This document shows positions 50,011 to 58,827 of a stretch of DNA of 64,000 nucleotides, piece after piece. The position numbers and the translations under genes are program-made. Source of the DNA: Streptomyces rimosus subsp. rimosus. GTDB taxonomy: Bacteria > Actinomycetota > Actinomycetes > Streptomycetales > Streptomycetaceae. Location of the stretch: the NCBI RefSeq assembly GCF_000720725.1, contig NZ_JOCQ01000039.1:1-64000 (forward strand), read 5' to 3'. A model generated the notes under the pieces. That model was not told where the DNA came from and searched no databases. It was given only the letters and a program-made list of their open reading frames with translations. Within the stretch, counting starts at the first letter, position 1. Each line of letters starts with the position of its first letter.

Positions 50011-51540
50011 ATGCCCGCCATCGGGATATCGCCGTTGAGCATCGACCTCGTAACCAGCCTGGATTTGGGGCCGGCGCACAGCGAAACCGTACAGGTGAAC
50101 CTGTCCGAGAAAGGGGTGCTGCCCAAAATCGACGTCTACTTTCTCGCCGATACCACCGGCAGCATGCAGTCCGTCATCGACCAGGTGAGCCACGGCGCGG
50201 AAAACATCATGCGTCAGCTGACGCAGGCCGCGGAGAAAGTAGGCGCGGACGTCTTCTTCGGCGTCGGCAATTACCGTGACCTCAACGATCCGCAGGACCA
50301 GTGGTTCGACCACCAGGTGTCGTTGACCAGCGAGCCGGATCGGGCCAGGGAAGCCATCAGCCGCTGGTCCGCCAATGGTGGCGGGACGGATATCGCAGAG
50401 GGGCAGTTCTACGCCCTGGACATCCTCGCCCAGCCGCCCGGCGGGTCGGTCGGCTGGCGTCCCGACTCCAAGCGCATCATCGTGTGGATCGGTGACGCGC
50501 CCGGTCACGACCCGATCTGCACCGCCATACCGGGAGTGGACCACGAGATCACCCAGGAGTCGGTCACCGCGAAATTGCAGCAGCAGGGCATTTTCGTGCT
50601 GGCCATCAGCACGCCGTCGGGATACGCGCCGGGACTGAACGCGGATCCCAAGCCGCTGTCGAAGAGCGACGCGTACAAGAACTGCCGGATCGGCGGCGAG
50701 GAAGGGCAGGCCACGAAGATGGCCGGGGCCACCGGCGGGACGTTCGACGACGGGATCAAACCCGAGCAGGTCGTCCAGACGATCATCGATCGCAGCACGG
50801 ACCGGATTCGCAAGATCGGCGCCATCAAGCTGGTGCCGGACCAGCGGATCGCTCCGTTCGTCCGGGTGCAGCCGCCGACCCGCGGGCCGATCGAAGGCGG
50901 TACGGCACAGCCCGTCCTGTTCACGCTCTCGTTCCCCGCCGCCGCGCCGTCGAAGGCTCCCGCGCCTTCTTCGGGAGCCGCGCCCGTCACCGTCGAGGGC
51001 AGGATCGATGTGAAGATCGACGGGGTGACCACCGGGTCGATCCCCGTGAAGATCGCCGTGCCGGACCTGAGCGGGCACTACACGATCCAGTGCACGAAGA
51101 GCGGCCTGAACCTCCAGCTGGAAACACCGAGCTGGAAGGGTGACGGCGCCAACGTCGTCCAGAACATCTCCACCGGAATTCCGGCGGAACAGTGGGACGT
51201 GAAGCCGGTCGAAAGGGGCGGCTACCGCATCAAGAACCGGGACACCGCCCTGGACCGCTATCTGGAGGTGGCGAACCAGTCGGACGCGGACAACGCGGAG
51301 ATCCTGACGCGGAAGAACCCGGACGGGGAGCACAAGGAGTGGCTGCTCGTTCCGGTCGGCGCCTCGGACACCTTCGGCCCCGTGTTCCGCATCCAGAACC
51401 GGAAGACCGGCAAAGTACTCGACGTTCTCGGCCAGAGCAAAGAACCCCGTGTCCGGGTGGTCCAGTACCGCTACTGGGGCGACTACCCGACGTATCAGCA
51501 GGAGCACAATCAGCACTGGTACCTCCGGCACGTCGACTGA
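50011..51540 (+). CDS. von Willebrand A domain protein with C-terminal ricin-type lectin domain
   Basis: A 509-residue protein with no signal peptide or membrane helix. Residues about 38-280 are a vWA domain: MIDAS residues are Asp47-Thr-Thr-Gly-Ser51 (DTTGSM), a Thr in GGGTDIAEG and an Asp in WIGDAPGHD. A beta-rich linker with an Ala/Pro/Ser stretch (residues about 305-325) follows. The last 150 residues are a ricin B-type trefoil with repeats ending EQWDV, KEWLLV and NQHWYL. It is the first gene of a two-gene operon; GAGGGGA precedes the ATG. It could bind a metal-dependent protein partner and a glycan at once. Confidence 0.85.
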   Translation: MPAIGISPLSIDLVTSLDLGPAHSETVQVNLSEKGVLPKIDVYFLADTTGSMQSVIDQVSHGAENIMRQLTQAAEKVGADVFFGVGNYRDLNDPQDQWFDHQVSLTSEPDRAREAISRWSANGGGTDIAEGQFYALDILAQPPGGSVGWRPDSKRIIVWIGDAPGHDPICTAIPGVDHEITQESVTAKLQQQGIFVLAISTPSGYAPGLNADPKPLSKSDAYKNCRIGGEEGQATKMAGATGGTFDDGIKPEQVVQTIIDRSTDRIRKIGAIKLVPDQRIAPFVRVQPPTRGPIEGGTAQPVLFTLSFPAAAPSKAPAPSSGAAPVTVEGRIDVKIDGVTTGSIPVKIAVPDLSGHYTIQCTKSGLNLQLETPSWKGDGANVVQNISTGIPAEQWDVKPVERGGYRIKNRDTALDRYLEVANQSDADNAEILTRKNPDGEHKEWLLVPVGASDTFGPVFRIQNRKTGKVLDVLGQSKEPRVRVVQYRYWGDYPTYQQEHNQHWYLRHVD

Positions 51541-51561
51541 ACCGGGGAAGGCTCCGGGTAA

Positions 51562-52758
51562 ATGAATGTCCCGCACGACGCGCAGCTGGTACTGATCAGT
51601 GCGAGCAGCGGCAAGGCAATCACCGCCCACGGCTGTCGAATCCGTCAGTCGTGGGCGGGCTCGCGCGACGACTTCTCGCAGCGGTGGCGACTGCGCCCGG
51701 TCACCGGGGCCCGGCACACCTTTCGCATCGAGAACGTGCGCAGTGGCTTGCTGCTGACGGTGGCCGATACCGCCGCCGGCCAGGGAGCGGACATCGCGCT
51801 CGAACCAGGACGCGGCAGCCGGCAACAGTGCTGGCGTCTCGCCCCGCTGCACTTCGACCAATACGCATTGGTGAACCTGGCCAGCGGGAACTGCCTGGAT
51901 CTCTGGGACGCCCGGCCCGACGACGACGCGGAATTCGGCCAGTCCCCTTTCTGGGACGGGCCCCAGCAGCGATGGCGGCTGCGGGAGGTAGAGCCCGTCC
52001 GGAAGACTCGCGCGCTGGTGACACTCGTCCGCGACGAGCCCGAATTCTTTCCCATCTGGCTGGGCTACTATTCCCGCTTCTTCGCGCCGCAGGACATCTA
52101 CGTACTCGAACACCAGCCCCGGCCGGGCCTTCCCGCCGACGACCGGTTCGTCCATATACCGGTACACAACGAAGTGTTCAGCAGCGACTGGCAGCGCGAT
52201 GTCGTCCAGCGGTACCAGCACGATCTGGTGGACCGCTATGACACCGTGCTCTGTACCGATGTCGACGAGATCGTCGCCCCGGATCCCGGCCTCGGCGATC
52301 TCGGTGCGTACATCGACCGGTTCAGCAGCGACCATGTCAGCTGCAACGGTTACGAGGTCCTGCATCTCAAGGACAGTGAACCGGCCTTCGATCCCGTTCA
52401 GAACGTGCTGCGCCAGCGGTCGACGTGGTTCCCCAACCCGCTGTATTCCAAGCCGCTGCTCGCCCGTGTGCCCATGATGTGGCGCAGCGGCTTCCACGAG
52501 CGGTTCGACGGCCGCGCCGACCACGACCCCGACCTCTACCTCATCCACCTGCACCGTATGGACTACGAGATATGCCTCCGCCGCCATGAACGCCGCAGTG
52601 GCCATCTGCGCACCCGGGACGATATCGACAACAACCGCGGATACCAGAACCGGATCGTCGATCCGGACGCGTTCCACCACTGGTTCTACCGGGACCGGGT
52701 CAATGGCGACCCCCTGTACCCCGAGCCCATTCCCGAACGCTGGCAGGGCGTGGTGTGA
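51562..52758 (+). CDS. Ricin-type lectin fused to a GT2/GT92-like glycosyltransferase
   Basis: A 398-residue protein. Residues 1-145 are a ricin B trefoil with three Q-x-W motifs (Q40-W42, Q89-W91, Q136-W138). Residues about 148-390 are a glycosyltransferase of the Glyco_tranf_2_4/GT92 kind: KTRALVTLVRDEPEFFPIWLGYYSRFF, then the D-x-D of Asp233-Val-Asp235 (VLCTDVDEIV), then GYEVLHLKDSEPAF and a His-rich GFHERFDGRADHDPDLYLIHLHRMDYE. No signal peptide. It starts 21 bp after the vWA stop, so the two share a transcript. The lectin part probably directs the transferase to a glycan acceptor. Confidence 0.85.
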   Translation: MNVPHDAQLVLISASSGKAITAHGCRIRQSWAGSRDDFSQRWRLRPVTGARHTFRIENVRSGLLLTVADTAAGQGADIALEPGRGSRQQCWRLAPLHFDQYALVNLASGNCLDLWDARPDDDAEFGQSPFWDGPQQRWRLREVEPVRKTRALVTLVRDEPEFFPIWLGYYSRFFAPQDIYVLEHQPRPGLPADDRFVHIPVHNEVFSSDWQRDVVQRYQHDLVDRYDTVLCTDVDEIVAPDPGLGDLGAYIDRFSSDHVSCNGYEVLHLKDSEPAFDPVQNVLRQRSTWFPNPLYSKPLLARVPMMWRSGFHERFDGRADHDPDLYLIHLHRMDYEICLRRHERRSGHLRTRDDIDNNRGYQNRIVDPDAFHHWFYRDRVNGDPLYPEPIPERWQGVV

Positions 52759-52860
52759 GCCGCTCCGGACGGCCCTGCGGGCGGCCGCCTCCGATTCGGC
52801 GCCCGACCTGCCGGAACCAAACACCCGGCACCGGACCGAACGCTCAGTAAGCTCGGCCGC

Positions 52861-54615
52861 GTGCCTCGCCTGCGGATCGCCCTGAACCAGACCGACGCCT
52901 GCGTCGGTGACCTCACCGGCAACACCGAAACGATCGTGCGCCGGACCCGGGAGGCCGCCCGGCGGGGCGCGCACCTGATCGCGTTCCCCGAGATGGTGCT
53001 GACCGGCTATCCCGTCGAGGACCTGGCGCTGCGGTCGTCGTTCGTGGAGGCGAGCCGCACCGCGCTGCGCGCGCTCGCCGCCCGGCTCGCCGACGAGGGC
53101 TTCGGGGACATCCCGGTCGTCGTCGGCTACCTGGACCGCTGCGAGCAGGCGCAGCCGCGGTACGGGCAGCCCGCGGGCGCCCCGCAGAACGCCGCCGCCG
53201 TGCTCCACCACGGCGCGGTCGCGCTCTCCTTCGCCAAGCACCACCTGCCCAACTACGGCGTCTTCGACGAGTTCCGGTACTTCGTGCCGGGCGAGACGCT
53301 GCCCGTGGTCCGGGTGCACGGCGTGGACGTGGCGCTGGCGATCTGCGAGGACCTGTGGCAGGACGGCGGCCGGGTGCCCGCGGCCCGGTCGGCCGGGGCG
53401 GGGCTGCTGGTCTCCGTCAACGCCTCGCCGTACGAGCGGGACAAGGACGACACCCGGCTGGAGCTGGTCCGCCGGCGCGCCCGGGAGGCCGGCTGCACGA
53501 TCGCGTACCTGGCGATGTCCGGCGCGCAGGACGACCTCGTCTTCGACGGCGACTCGATCGTGGTGGACCGGGACGGCGCGGTGCTCGCGCGGGCGCCGCA
53601 GTTCGAGGAGTGCTGCGTGGTGCTGGACCTGGACCTGCCCGCAGCCGCGCCCCGGGCGCCGTCCGGGGTGGTGGACGACGGGCTGCGTATCGAGCACGTC
53701 GTCCTGACGCCGGACCCGCTGCCCGATGACGCGCCGCGGGAGACCGGCGGGCAGGCCGCGCGCCTGGAGGACACCGAGGAGATCTACGGCGCGCTGGTCG
53801 CCGGGCTGCGCGGCTACGTCACCAAGAACGGCTTCCGCAGCGTGCTGCTCGGGCTGTCCGGCGGGATCGATTCCGCGCTGGTCGCGGCCATCGCGTGCGA
53901 CGCGCTCGGCGCCGGGAACGTGTTCGGCGTCTCGATGCCCTCCCGCTACTCCTCCGAACACTCCAAGGAGGACGCGGCCGAGCTGGCCCGGCGTACCGGA
54001 CTGCGGCTGCGTACGGTGCCGATCGCCCCGATGTTCGACGCGTACATGGCATCACTGGAGCTGACCGGGGTCGCCGAGGAGAACCTCCAGGCCCGGCTGC
54101 GCGGCACGACGCTGATGGCGCTCTCCAACCAGGAGGGCCACCTCGTCCTCGCGCCGGGCAACAAGTCCGAGCTGGCGTGCGGCTACTCGACGCTGTACGG
54201 CGACGCGGTGGGCGGCTTCGGGCCGATCAAGGACGTGTACAAGAGCGACGTCTTCCGGCTCGCGCGCTGGCGCAACCGGTCGGCCGCCGATCACGGACGT
54301 ACACCGCCGATCCCGGAGAACTCGATCACCAAGCCGCCGAGCGCCGAGCTGCGCCCCGGACAGGTGGACACCGACTCACTGCCCGACTACGAGATCCTCG
54401 ACGCGATCCTGGAGCTGTACGTCGACCGCGACCAGGGGCGCGAGCAGATCGTCGGGCGCGGGTACGAGGACGAGCTGGTGGTGCGGGTGCTGCGGATGGT
54501 GGACGCGGCCGAGTACAAGCGGCGGCAGTACCCGCCGGGCACGAAGATCTCCGCCAAGGGCTTCGGGAAGGACCGGCGGCTGCCGGTCACGAATCACTGG
54601 CGGGAGTCGGTCTGA
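52861..54615 (+). CDS. nadE: Glutamine-dependent NAD+ synthetase
   Basis: A 584-residue two-domain enzyme that makes NAD+ from deamido-NAD+. The N-terminal nitrilase-type glutaminase has the triad Glu44 (AFPEMVLTGYP), Lys126 (FAKHHLPNYG) and Cys162 (ALAICEDLWQ). The C-terminal ATP-pyrophosphatase domain has the P-loop LLGLSGGIDSAL. The start is GTG 52861; TAAGCT (52848-52853) ends 7 nt before it with no ribosome site, so the mRNA is probably leaderless. A strong hairpin terminator follows. Confidence 0.96.
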   Translation: MPRLRIALNQTDACVGDLTGNTETIVRRTREAARRGAHLIAFPEMVLTGYPVEDLALRSSFVEASRTALRALAARLADEGFGDIPVVVGYLDRCEQAQPRYGQPAGAPQNAAAVLHHGAVALSFAKHHLPNYGVFDEFRYFVPGETLPVVRVHGVDVALAICEDLWQDGGRVPAARSAGAGLLVSVNASPYERDKDDTRLELVRRRAREAGCTIAYLAMSGAQDDLVFDGDSIVVDRDGAVLARAPQFEECCVVLDLDLPAAAPRAPSGVVDDGLRIEHVVLTPDPLPDDAPRETGGQAARLEDTEEIYGALVAGLRGYVTKNGFRSVLLGLSGGIDSALVAAIACDALGAGNVFGVSMPSRYSSEHSKEDAAELARRTGLRLRTVPIAPMFDAYMASLELTGVAEENLQARLRGTTLMALSNQEGHLVLAPGNKSELACGYSTLYGDAVGGFGPIKDVYKSDVFRLARWRNRSAADHGRTPPIPENSITKPPSAELRPGQVDTDSLPDYEILDAILELYVDRDQGREQIVGRGYEDELVVRVLRMVDAAEYKRRQYPPGTKISAKGFGKDRRLPVTNHWRESV

Positions 54616-54645
54616 GTGGTGGAAGCCGGTGCCGCCCGGCAGGAC

Positions 54646-54687
54646 GGCGGCCCGGCCCCGGTGCCGCCGCACCGGGACCGGGCCGCC
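54646..54687. terminator. 19-bp hairpin terminator (bidirectional)
   Basis: GGCGGCCCGGCCCCGGTGC (54646-54664) pairs with 54669-54687 with one mismatch around a 4-nt loop. It lies between the converging nadE and small secreted-protein genes. Confidence 0.8.
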
Positions 54688-54697
54688 ACGGACGCGC

Positions 54698-55141
54698 TCA
54701 GGCCCGGAGGAAGTCGTAGGACTTGACCTTGCCGTTGTGGTCCACGTTGACGGTTGCCGACGACATCGCCGCGTCCATCGTGTACGTGGTCCGGCCCTGG
54801 TCACCGAAGTCGCTGGTGATCGGTCCGGGGTGGTTGGCGGAAAGCACGCCGACCGTCTCGCCGTCCGGGTCCTGGATGGTGGCGGTGCCCTTCTTGGCGT
54901 TCCACGTGAGGGTGTAGTGGTTGGCGATCTTCACCTTTTTGTCGTGGCCCTGGGCGGAGGCCGCCGCCGCGGGCTTGGCGGGGGCCGCGGAGTGCGCCGG
55001 GGCGGCGACCGCGGCCACGGCCGGTACGGCGACGGCGGCACTGGCCGCCGCGGCGACGACCGCGGTGCGCAGGCCCGCGCGCTTGCCGGTGCGGGCGGCG
55101 GACACGGACGCGTCGCCTGTGCGATGGGCTGCGAAGAACAT
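54698..55141 (-). CDS. Small secreted protein of unknown function
   Basis: A 147-residue exported protein. A long signal peptide with a basic start (ARTGKRAGLRTAVVAAAASAAVAVPAVAAVAAPAHSA) is followed by an Ala/Pro stretch and a compact beta domain (KIANHYTLTWNAKKGTATIQDPDGETVGVLSANHPGPITSDFGDQGRTTYTMDAAMSSATVNVDHNGKVKSYDFLRA). The ribosome site AGGAG is good. The region upstream (55150-55205) consists of imperfect repeats of GTGCTGTGCG. No family recognised; it resembles small extracellular proteins restricted to actinomycetes. Confidence 0.72.
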   Translation of the reverse strand: MFFAAHRTGDASVSAARTGKRAGLRTAVVAAAASAAVAVPAVAAVAAPAHSAAPAKPAAAASAQGHDKKVKIANHYTLTWNAKKGTATIQDPDGETVGVLSANHPGPITSDFGDQGRTTYTMDAAMSSATVNVDHNGKVKSYDFLRA

Positions 55142-55381
55142 GCTGCTCCTTGTGCTCGTCGTGCTGTGCGATGTGCTGTGCGTTGCGCTGTACGTCGTGC
55201 TGCGTCCGGGCCGGGCCCGGACCTGGCGTGAGCCGCCCTCGCGGGCCCACACCGAAAACGCTAGGAAGCCCCTGTTGCCGCTTCCCGGCAGCCGTGTAAC
55301 AGCCGCCACGCGGTCCCGCCAAAGGCCCGTTGCACACAGCGGACGCACAGGTCACACATATCCCGCGCTTACGCACGCGAA

Positions 55382-55415
55382 GGGGCCGCGCCGTACGGTC
55401 GTACGACGCGGCCCC
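55382..55415 (-). terminator. Hairpin terminator after the DHA1 transporter gene
   Basis: GGGGCCGCG (55382-55390) and CGCGGCCCC (55407-55415) form the base and CGTACG / CGTACG the upper stem, with one mismatch and a very short loop. It lies 35 bp past the transporter stop. Confidence 0.7.
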
Positions 55416-55450
55416 AGGAGGCAGTGCCGGGGTTGCTTCAGCTGTGCGGC

Positions 55451-56662
55451 TCAGCCCACCCGGTCCGGCAGTTCCGCCGGCACCTCGTCCTCGCTGCTCG
55501 CGACGACGCGGGAGGAGGCGGCGCCGCGGTCCAGGAGTCCCGCGGTGACCGCGATCCCCAGGCCGACGACGGCCAGGACCGCGCCGACCAGCGCCGGGGA
55601 GGTCCAGCCCCAGCCCGCCGCGATGGCCACCCCGCCGACCCAGGCGCCGCCCGCGTTGGCCAGGTTGAACGCCGAGTGGTTGGAGGCGGAGGCCAGGGTC
55701 GGCGCGTGCCGGGCCTTCTGCATGACCAGCATCTGCAGCGGCGTGGTGGTCATGAAGCCGACCGCGCCCAGGATGACGACGCAGATCAGGGCCGCCCACT
55801 TCACGTGCACCGCGAAGGTGAAGACGACGAGGGTCGCGGCGAGGGCCGCGAGCGCCCCGTACAGCGTGGGCCGCAGCGCGCGGTCCGTCAGCGGGCCCGC
55901 GGCCAGCGCGCCCAGCGTCATGCCGGCGCCGAAGAGCGCCAGGACGAGCGGGACGGAGCCTTCGGCGAAGCCGGAGACCTCGGTCATCATCGAGGCGAGG
56001 TAGCTGTAGACGGCGAACACGCCGGCGAAGCCGAAGACCGCGGTGACCAGGCCGAGGACGACCTGCCGGTTGCCCATGGCGCGCAGCTCGTGGGCCACGC
56101 CGCCGTGCTCCTCGTGCGGCATCTCCGGGACGAGCCGGGCCAGCGAGGCCATCGCGACCAGCCCGATGGCGGCCACCACCAGGAAGGTCGCGCGCCAGCC
56201 GAGGTGCTGGCCGAGCAGCGTCGCGGCGGGCACGCCGACGATGTTGGCGACGGTCAGTCCGAGGAACATGGTGGCCACGGCGCGGGCCTGCCGGCCTTCC
56301 TTGACCAGCCGGGCGGCGACGACCGCGCCGACGCCGAAGAACGCGCCGTGCGGCAGCCCGGCGAGCAGCCGGCCGGCGATCAGCAGGCCGAAGTTGGGCG
56401 CCAGGGCCGAGGCCAGGTTGCCGACCGTGAAGACGGCCATGAGCAGCAGGAGCATCCGCTTGCGTGGGACGCGCGCGCCGAGCGCGGTCAGCAGCGGGGC
56501 GCCGATGACGACGCCGAGGGCGTAGGCGGAGACGAGATAGCCGGCCGTGGGCACGGACGTACCCAGGTCGCCCGCGACATTGGGCAGCAGGCCCATCATC
56601 ACGAACTCGGTGGTGCCGATGCCGAAGGCGGAGACGGCCAGCGCGAGCAGCGCCAGGGGCAT
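55451..56662 (-). CDS. MFS drug/sugar efflux transporter (DHA1, AraJ/CmlR-like)
   Basis: A 403-residue permease with 12 membrane segments. It starts MPLALLALAVSAFGIGTTEFVMMGLLPNVAGDLG, the opening of the AraJ/YdeA/chloramphenicol-exporter group, and has motif A as APLLTALGARVPRKRMLL. It probably exports small toxic compounds. Two inverted repeats lie 95-160 bp upstream, suggesting substrate-induced control, but no regulator gene is adjacent in this window. A hairpin terminates it. Confidence 0.92.
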   Translation of the reverse strand: MPLALLALAVSAFGIGTTEFVMMGLLPNVAGDLGTSVPTAGYLVSAYALGVVIGAPLLTALGARVPRKRMLLLLMAVFTVGNLASALAPNFGLLIAGRLLAGLPHGAFFGVGAVVAARLVKEGRQARAVATMFLGLTVANIVGVPAATLLGQHLGWRATFLVVAAIGLVAMASLARLVPEMPHEEHGGVAHELRAMGNRQVVLGLVTAVFGFAGVFAVYSYLASMMTEVSGFAEGSVPLVLALFGAGMTLGALAAGPLTDRALRPTLYGALAALAATLVVFTFAVHVKWAALICVVILGAVGFMTTTPLQMLVMQKARHAPTLASASNHSAFNLANAGGAWVGGVAIAAGWGWTSPALVGAVLAVVGLGIAVTAGLLDRGAASSRVVASSEDEVPAELPDRVG

Positions 56663-56757
56663 GAGAGACCTTTCGAAAACGGTGCGTACGGACCCCCCGG
56701 CGCGGTGGTGCGGTGAGCGGTGCGCAGGGGATCCGTACGACGGCGTGATGCTGGATG

Positions 56758-56820
56758 TCCGTAAGTTCTTCTACGGAACAAAGTCTCCCAGGCCATTCAT
56801 TCCGACGGGAGAACGGAATG
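56758..56820. promoter_or_regulatory. Two inverted repeats upstream of the DHA1 transporter
   Basis: TCCGTA-N8-TACGGA (56758-56777) and CATTCCG-N9-CGGAATG (56798-56820) lie in the promoter region, in a lower-GC stretch. The first resembles sites of HxlR/MarR-type repressors. The cognate protein is not identified. Confidence 0.5.
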
Positions 56821-56931
56821 TTACGGATGAGGGGCGGGCGCCCGGGCCGGCCCACGGGAACGGCCCCCGGCGGCGGGGCGAGAGCGCGCTCACCCGGCCG
56901 TCGGAGGCCGTCGGAAATCGTTGCGGCTTTG

Positions 56932-57954
56932 TCAGATCTTGACCGACGCCGCCAGCGGAAGGTGATCACTGCCGGTCCGGGGCAGCGTCCAGGAGGACAC
57001 CGGGTCGATCCCCTTCATCATGATCTGGTCGATCCGCGCCATCGGGAAGCCGGCCGGGAAGGAGAACCCGAAGCCGTCGCCCGCCGCGCCCTGGGCCGAG
57101 CGCATCTGCGCGGTGACCGGGGCGAGGGAACGGTCGTTCATCGTGCCGTTGAGGTCACCCAGCAGGATGACCTGCTTGACGCGCTCCTTGGAGATCGCGT
57201 CGCCGAGGGCGGCCGCGCTGTTGTCGCGCTGGTTGGCGGTGAAGCCCGCGTTGAGCTTGACCCGTACCGACGGCAGGTGCGCGACGTAGACGGCGACCTG
57301 CTTGCCGCCGGGCGCCTGGACGGTCGCGCGCAGCGCCCGGGTCCAGCCCATCTTGATGTTCACCGGCGCCGCGTCGGACAGCGGGTGCTTGCTCCACAGC
57401 CCGACCGTGTTCTGCACCGTGTGGTACGGATACGCCTTGGCCAGCCCTTCCTTGTACTTGGGCAGCGCGTCACCGGTCAGCTCCTCCAGGGCCACCACGT
57501 CCGCGCCGGACTTCACGATGTCCCGGGCCGTGCCGGCCGGGTCGGGGTTCTCGTCGCTGACGTTGTGGGTGACGACGGTGAGGTTGCCGCCGGTGCCCTT
57601 CTTGTCCGTGACCTGCCCGCCGAAGAGGCCCACCCAGACGATGGCGGGCAGCAGCAGCGCGATGATCGCGGTCGCGGAGCGGCGCAGCACGGCGGCGATC
57701 AGCAGCACCGGGACGCCGATCATGCCGAGCCACGGCAGGAACGTCTCCAGCAGGCTGCCCAGGTTGCCCACCTCGTTGGGTACCTGCGCATGCAGCATCA
57801 TCAGCAGCCCCAGCAGAACCGCCAGTACCGCGAGCACGATGCCCCGCCGCCACATGCCCTCCGGGCGCCACCAGTCACGCAGGCGCCGTGCCCGGGAGGC
57901 ATTCCGCTCAGGGTCGTGGCCCCGCCCCGACTCCGTCATGTATGCCTGCGCCAT
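56932..57954 (-). CDS. Membrane-anchored endonuclease/exonuclease/phosphatase family protein
   Basis: A 340-residue protein with three N-terminal membrane helices (GIVLAVLAVLLGLLMMLHA, LGMIGVPVLLIAAVL, ATAIIALLLPAIVWVGLFG) and an outer EEP domain: VVTHNVSDENPD (N), VVALEELTG (E), VILLGDLNGTMND (DxN) and TGSDHLPLAASVKI (SDH), which are the metal and catalytic motifs of the family. It probably cleaves a phosphodiester outside the membrane (lipid head group or nucleic acid). ATG 57954 is favoured with GAGG 9-10 nt upstream; a GTG/ATG at 57990 is possible. Confidence 0.87.
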   Translation of the reverse strand: MAQAYMTESGRGHDPERNASRARRLRDWWRPEGMWRRGIVLAVLAVLLGLLMMLHAQVPNEVGNLGSLLETFLPWLGMIGVPVLLIAAVLRRSATAIIALLLPAIVWVGLFGGQVTDKKGTGGNLTVVTHNVSDENPDPAGTARDIVKSGADVVALEELTGDALPKYKEGLAKAYPYHTVQNTVGLWSKHPLSDAAPVNIKMGWTRALRATVQAPGGKQVAVYVAHLPSVRVKLNAGFTANQRDNSAAALGDAISKERVKQVILLGDLNGTMNDRSLAPVTAQMRSAQGAAGDGFGFSFPAGFPMARIDQIMMKGIDPVSSWTLPRTGSDHLPLAASVKI

Positions 57955-58155
57955 GCCGCCGTCCTCACTGCCTTGCCTCGTGCGCCCCACCTGTGATCTC
58001 CGACCCTAGGCGATGGCTCGTAATGCGCTTTCTTACAAGTGATGACGGCAGGCTCGGGGCGTCGGGTTCCTGGTCACGGAGCCACGGCGGCGGCTGTGAC
58101 AGAACGGGCATAGTCCCGTCATGGAGCGGTCAGGTACGGGCGGGGAACCGTACGG

Positions 58156-58827
58156 TCAGGCACGCGGCCGTACGCCGTACAGCACCGTGTCCACGATCTC
58201 CTCGGCCAGCCCCTCCGGCAGGTCCGCCCACTCATGGAGCAGGGCCCGGGACAGCACCGGGCCGACGAAGAGGTCGGCGAGCAGGTCGATGTCCCGGTCG
58301 GCCCGGATCTCCCCGCACGCCATGCCCCGGCGCAGCACGGACAGCAGCACCTCGCGGCGGGCCTGCACGACCGTCTCGTGGTACTCCCGCCAGAGCGCCG
58401 GCTGCGCCTTGACGTGCGTGACGATGGTGCGCAGCAGCGCCGAGTTGCGCTTGGCCAGGCCGCGGATGCGCAGGAACTCGATGATGTCCACGAGGTCGTC
58501 GCGCACGGACTCGCCGGCCGGCGGCGGGATGTCGGTGTCCAGCGAGCGCATCACGTCGAGCAGCAGCTCGCTCTTGCCGGGCCACCGCCGGTAGACGGTG
58601 GCCTTGCCGACGCCCGCCTCCCGGGCGATGCGCTCCATGGACAGCTCACCGATGGAGACCCCGTCCTCGATCATGCGCAGCACGGCCTCGATGATCGCGG
58701 TGTCGGCGGCGGCGTTGCGGGGACGGCCGCGGCGGGGGTCGGGGGCGGGGGCGTCCGTACGTACGTGGGTGTCCGCCTGCGTACGCACCTCTGTCCCCGC
58801 CGCATCCGTGCCCGCCGTCCGGCTCAT
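58156..58827 (-). CDS. TetR-family regulator of the adjacent multidrug pump
   Basis: A 223-residue repressor. The helix-turn-helix reads VSIGELSMERIAREAGVGKATVYRRWPGKSELLLDVM. A disordered N-terminal 38 residues precede it. Its ATG overlaps the pump stop (ATGA), so pump and regulator are made together and the regulator should control its own operon through the CGATACGG repeats upstream of the pump. The C-terminal domain is the ligand pocket. Confidence 0.92.
   Translation of the reverse strand: MSRTAGTDAAGTEVRTQADTHVRTDAPAPDPRRGRPRNAAADTAIIEAVLRMIEDGVSIGELSMERIAREAGVGKATVYRRWPGKSELLLDVMRSLDTDIPPPAGESVRDDLVDIIEFLRIRGLAKRNSALLRTIVTHVKAQPALWREYHETVVQARREVLLSVLRRGMACGEIRADRDIDLLADLFVGPVLSRALLHEWADLPEGLAEEIVDTVLYGVRPRA

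Noticed and set aside
49972..53961. Minus-strand open frame of 1329 codons
   Set aside because: It lies antisense to the vWA, lectin-GT and nadE genes, which have clear family motifs. Its composition is typical of a GC-rich shadow frame.
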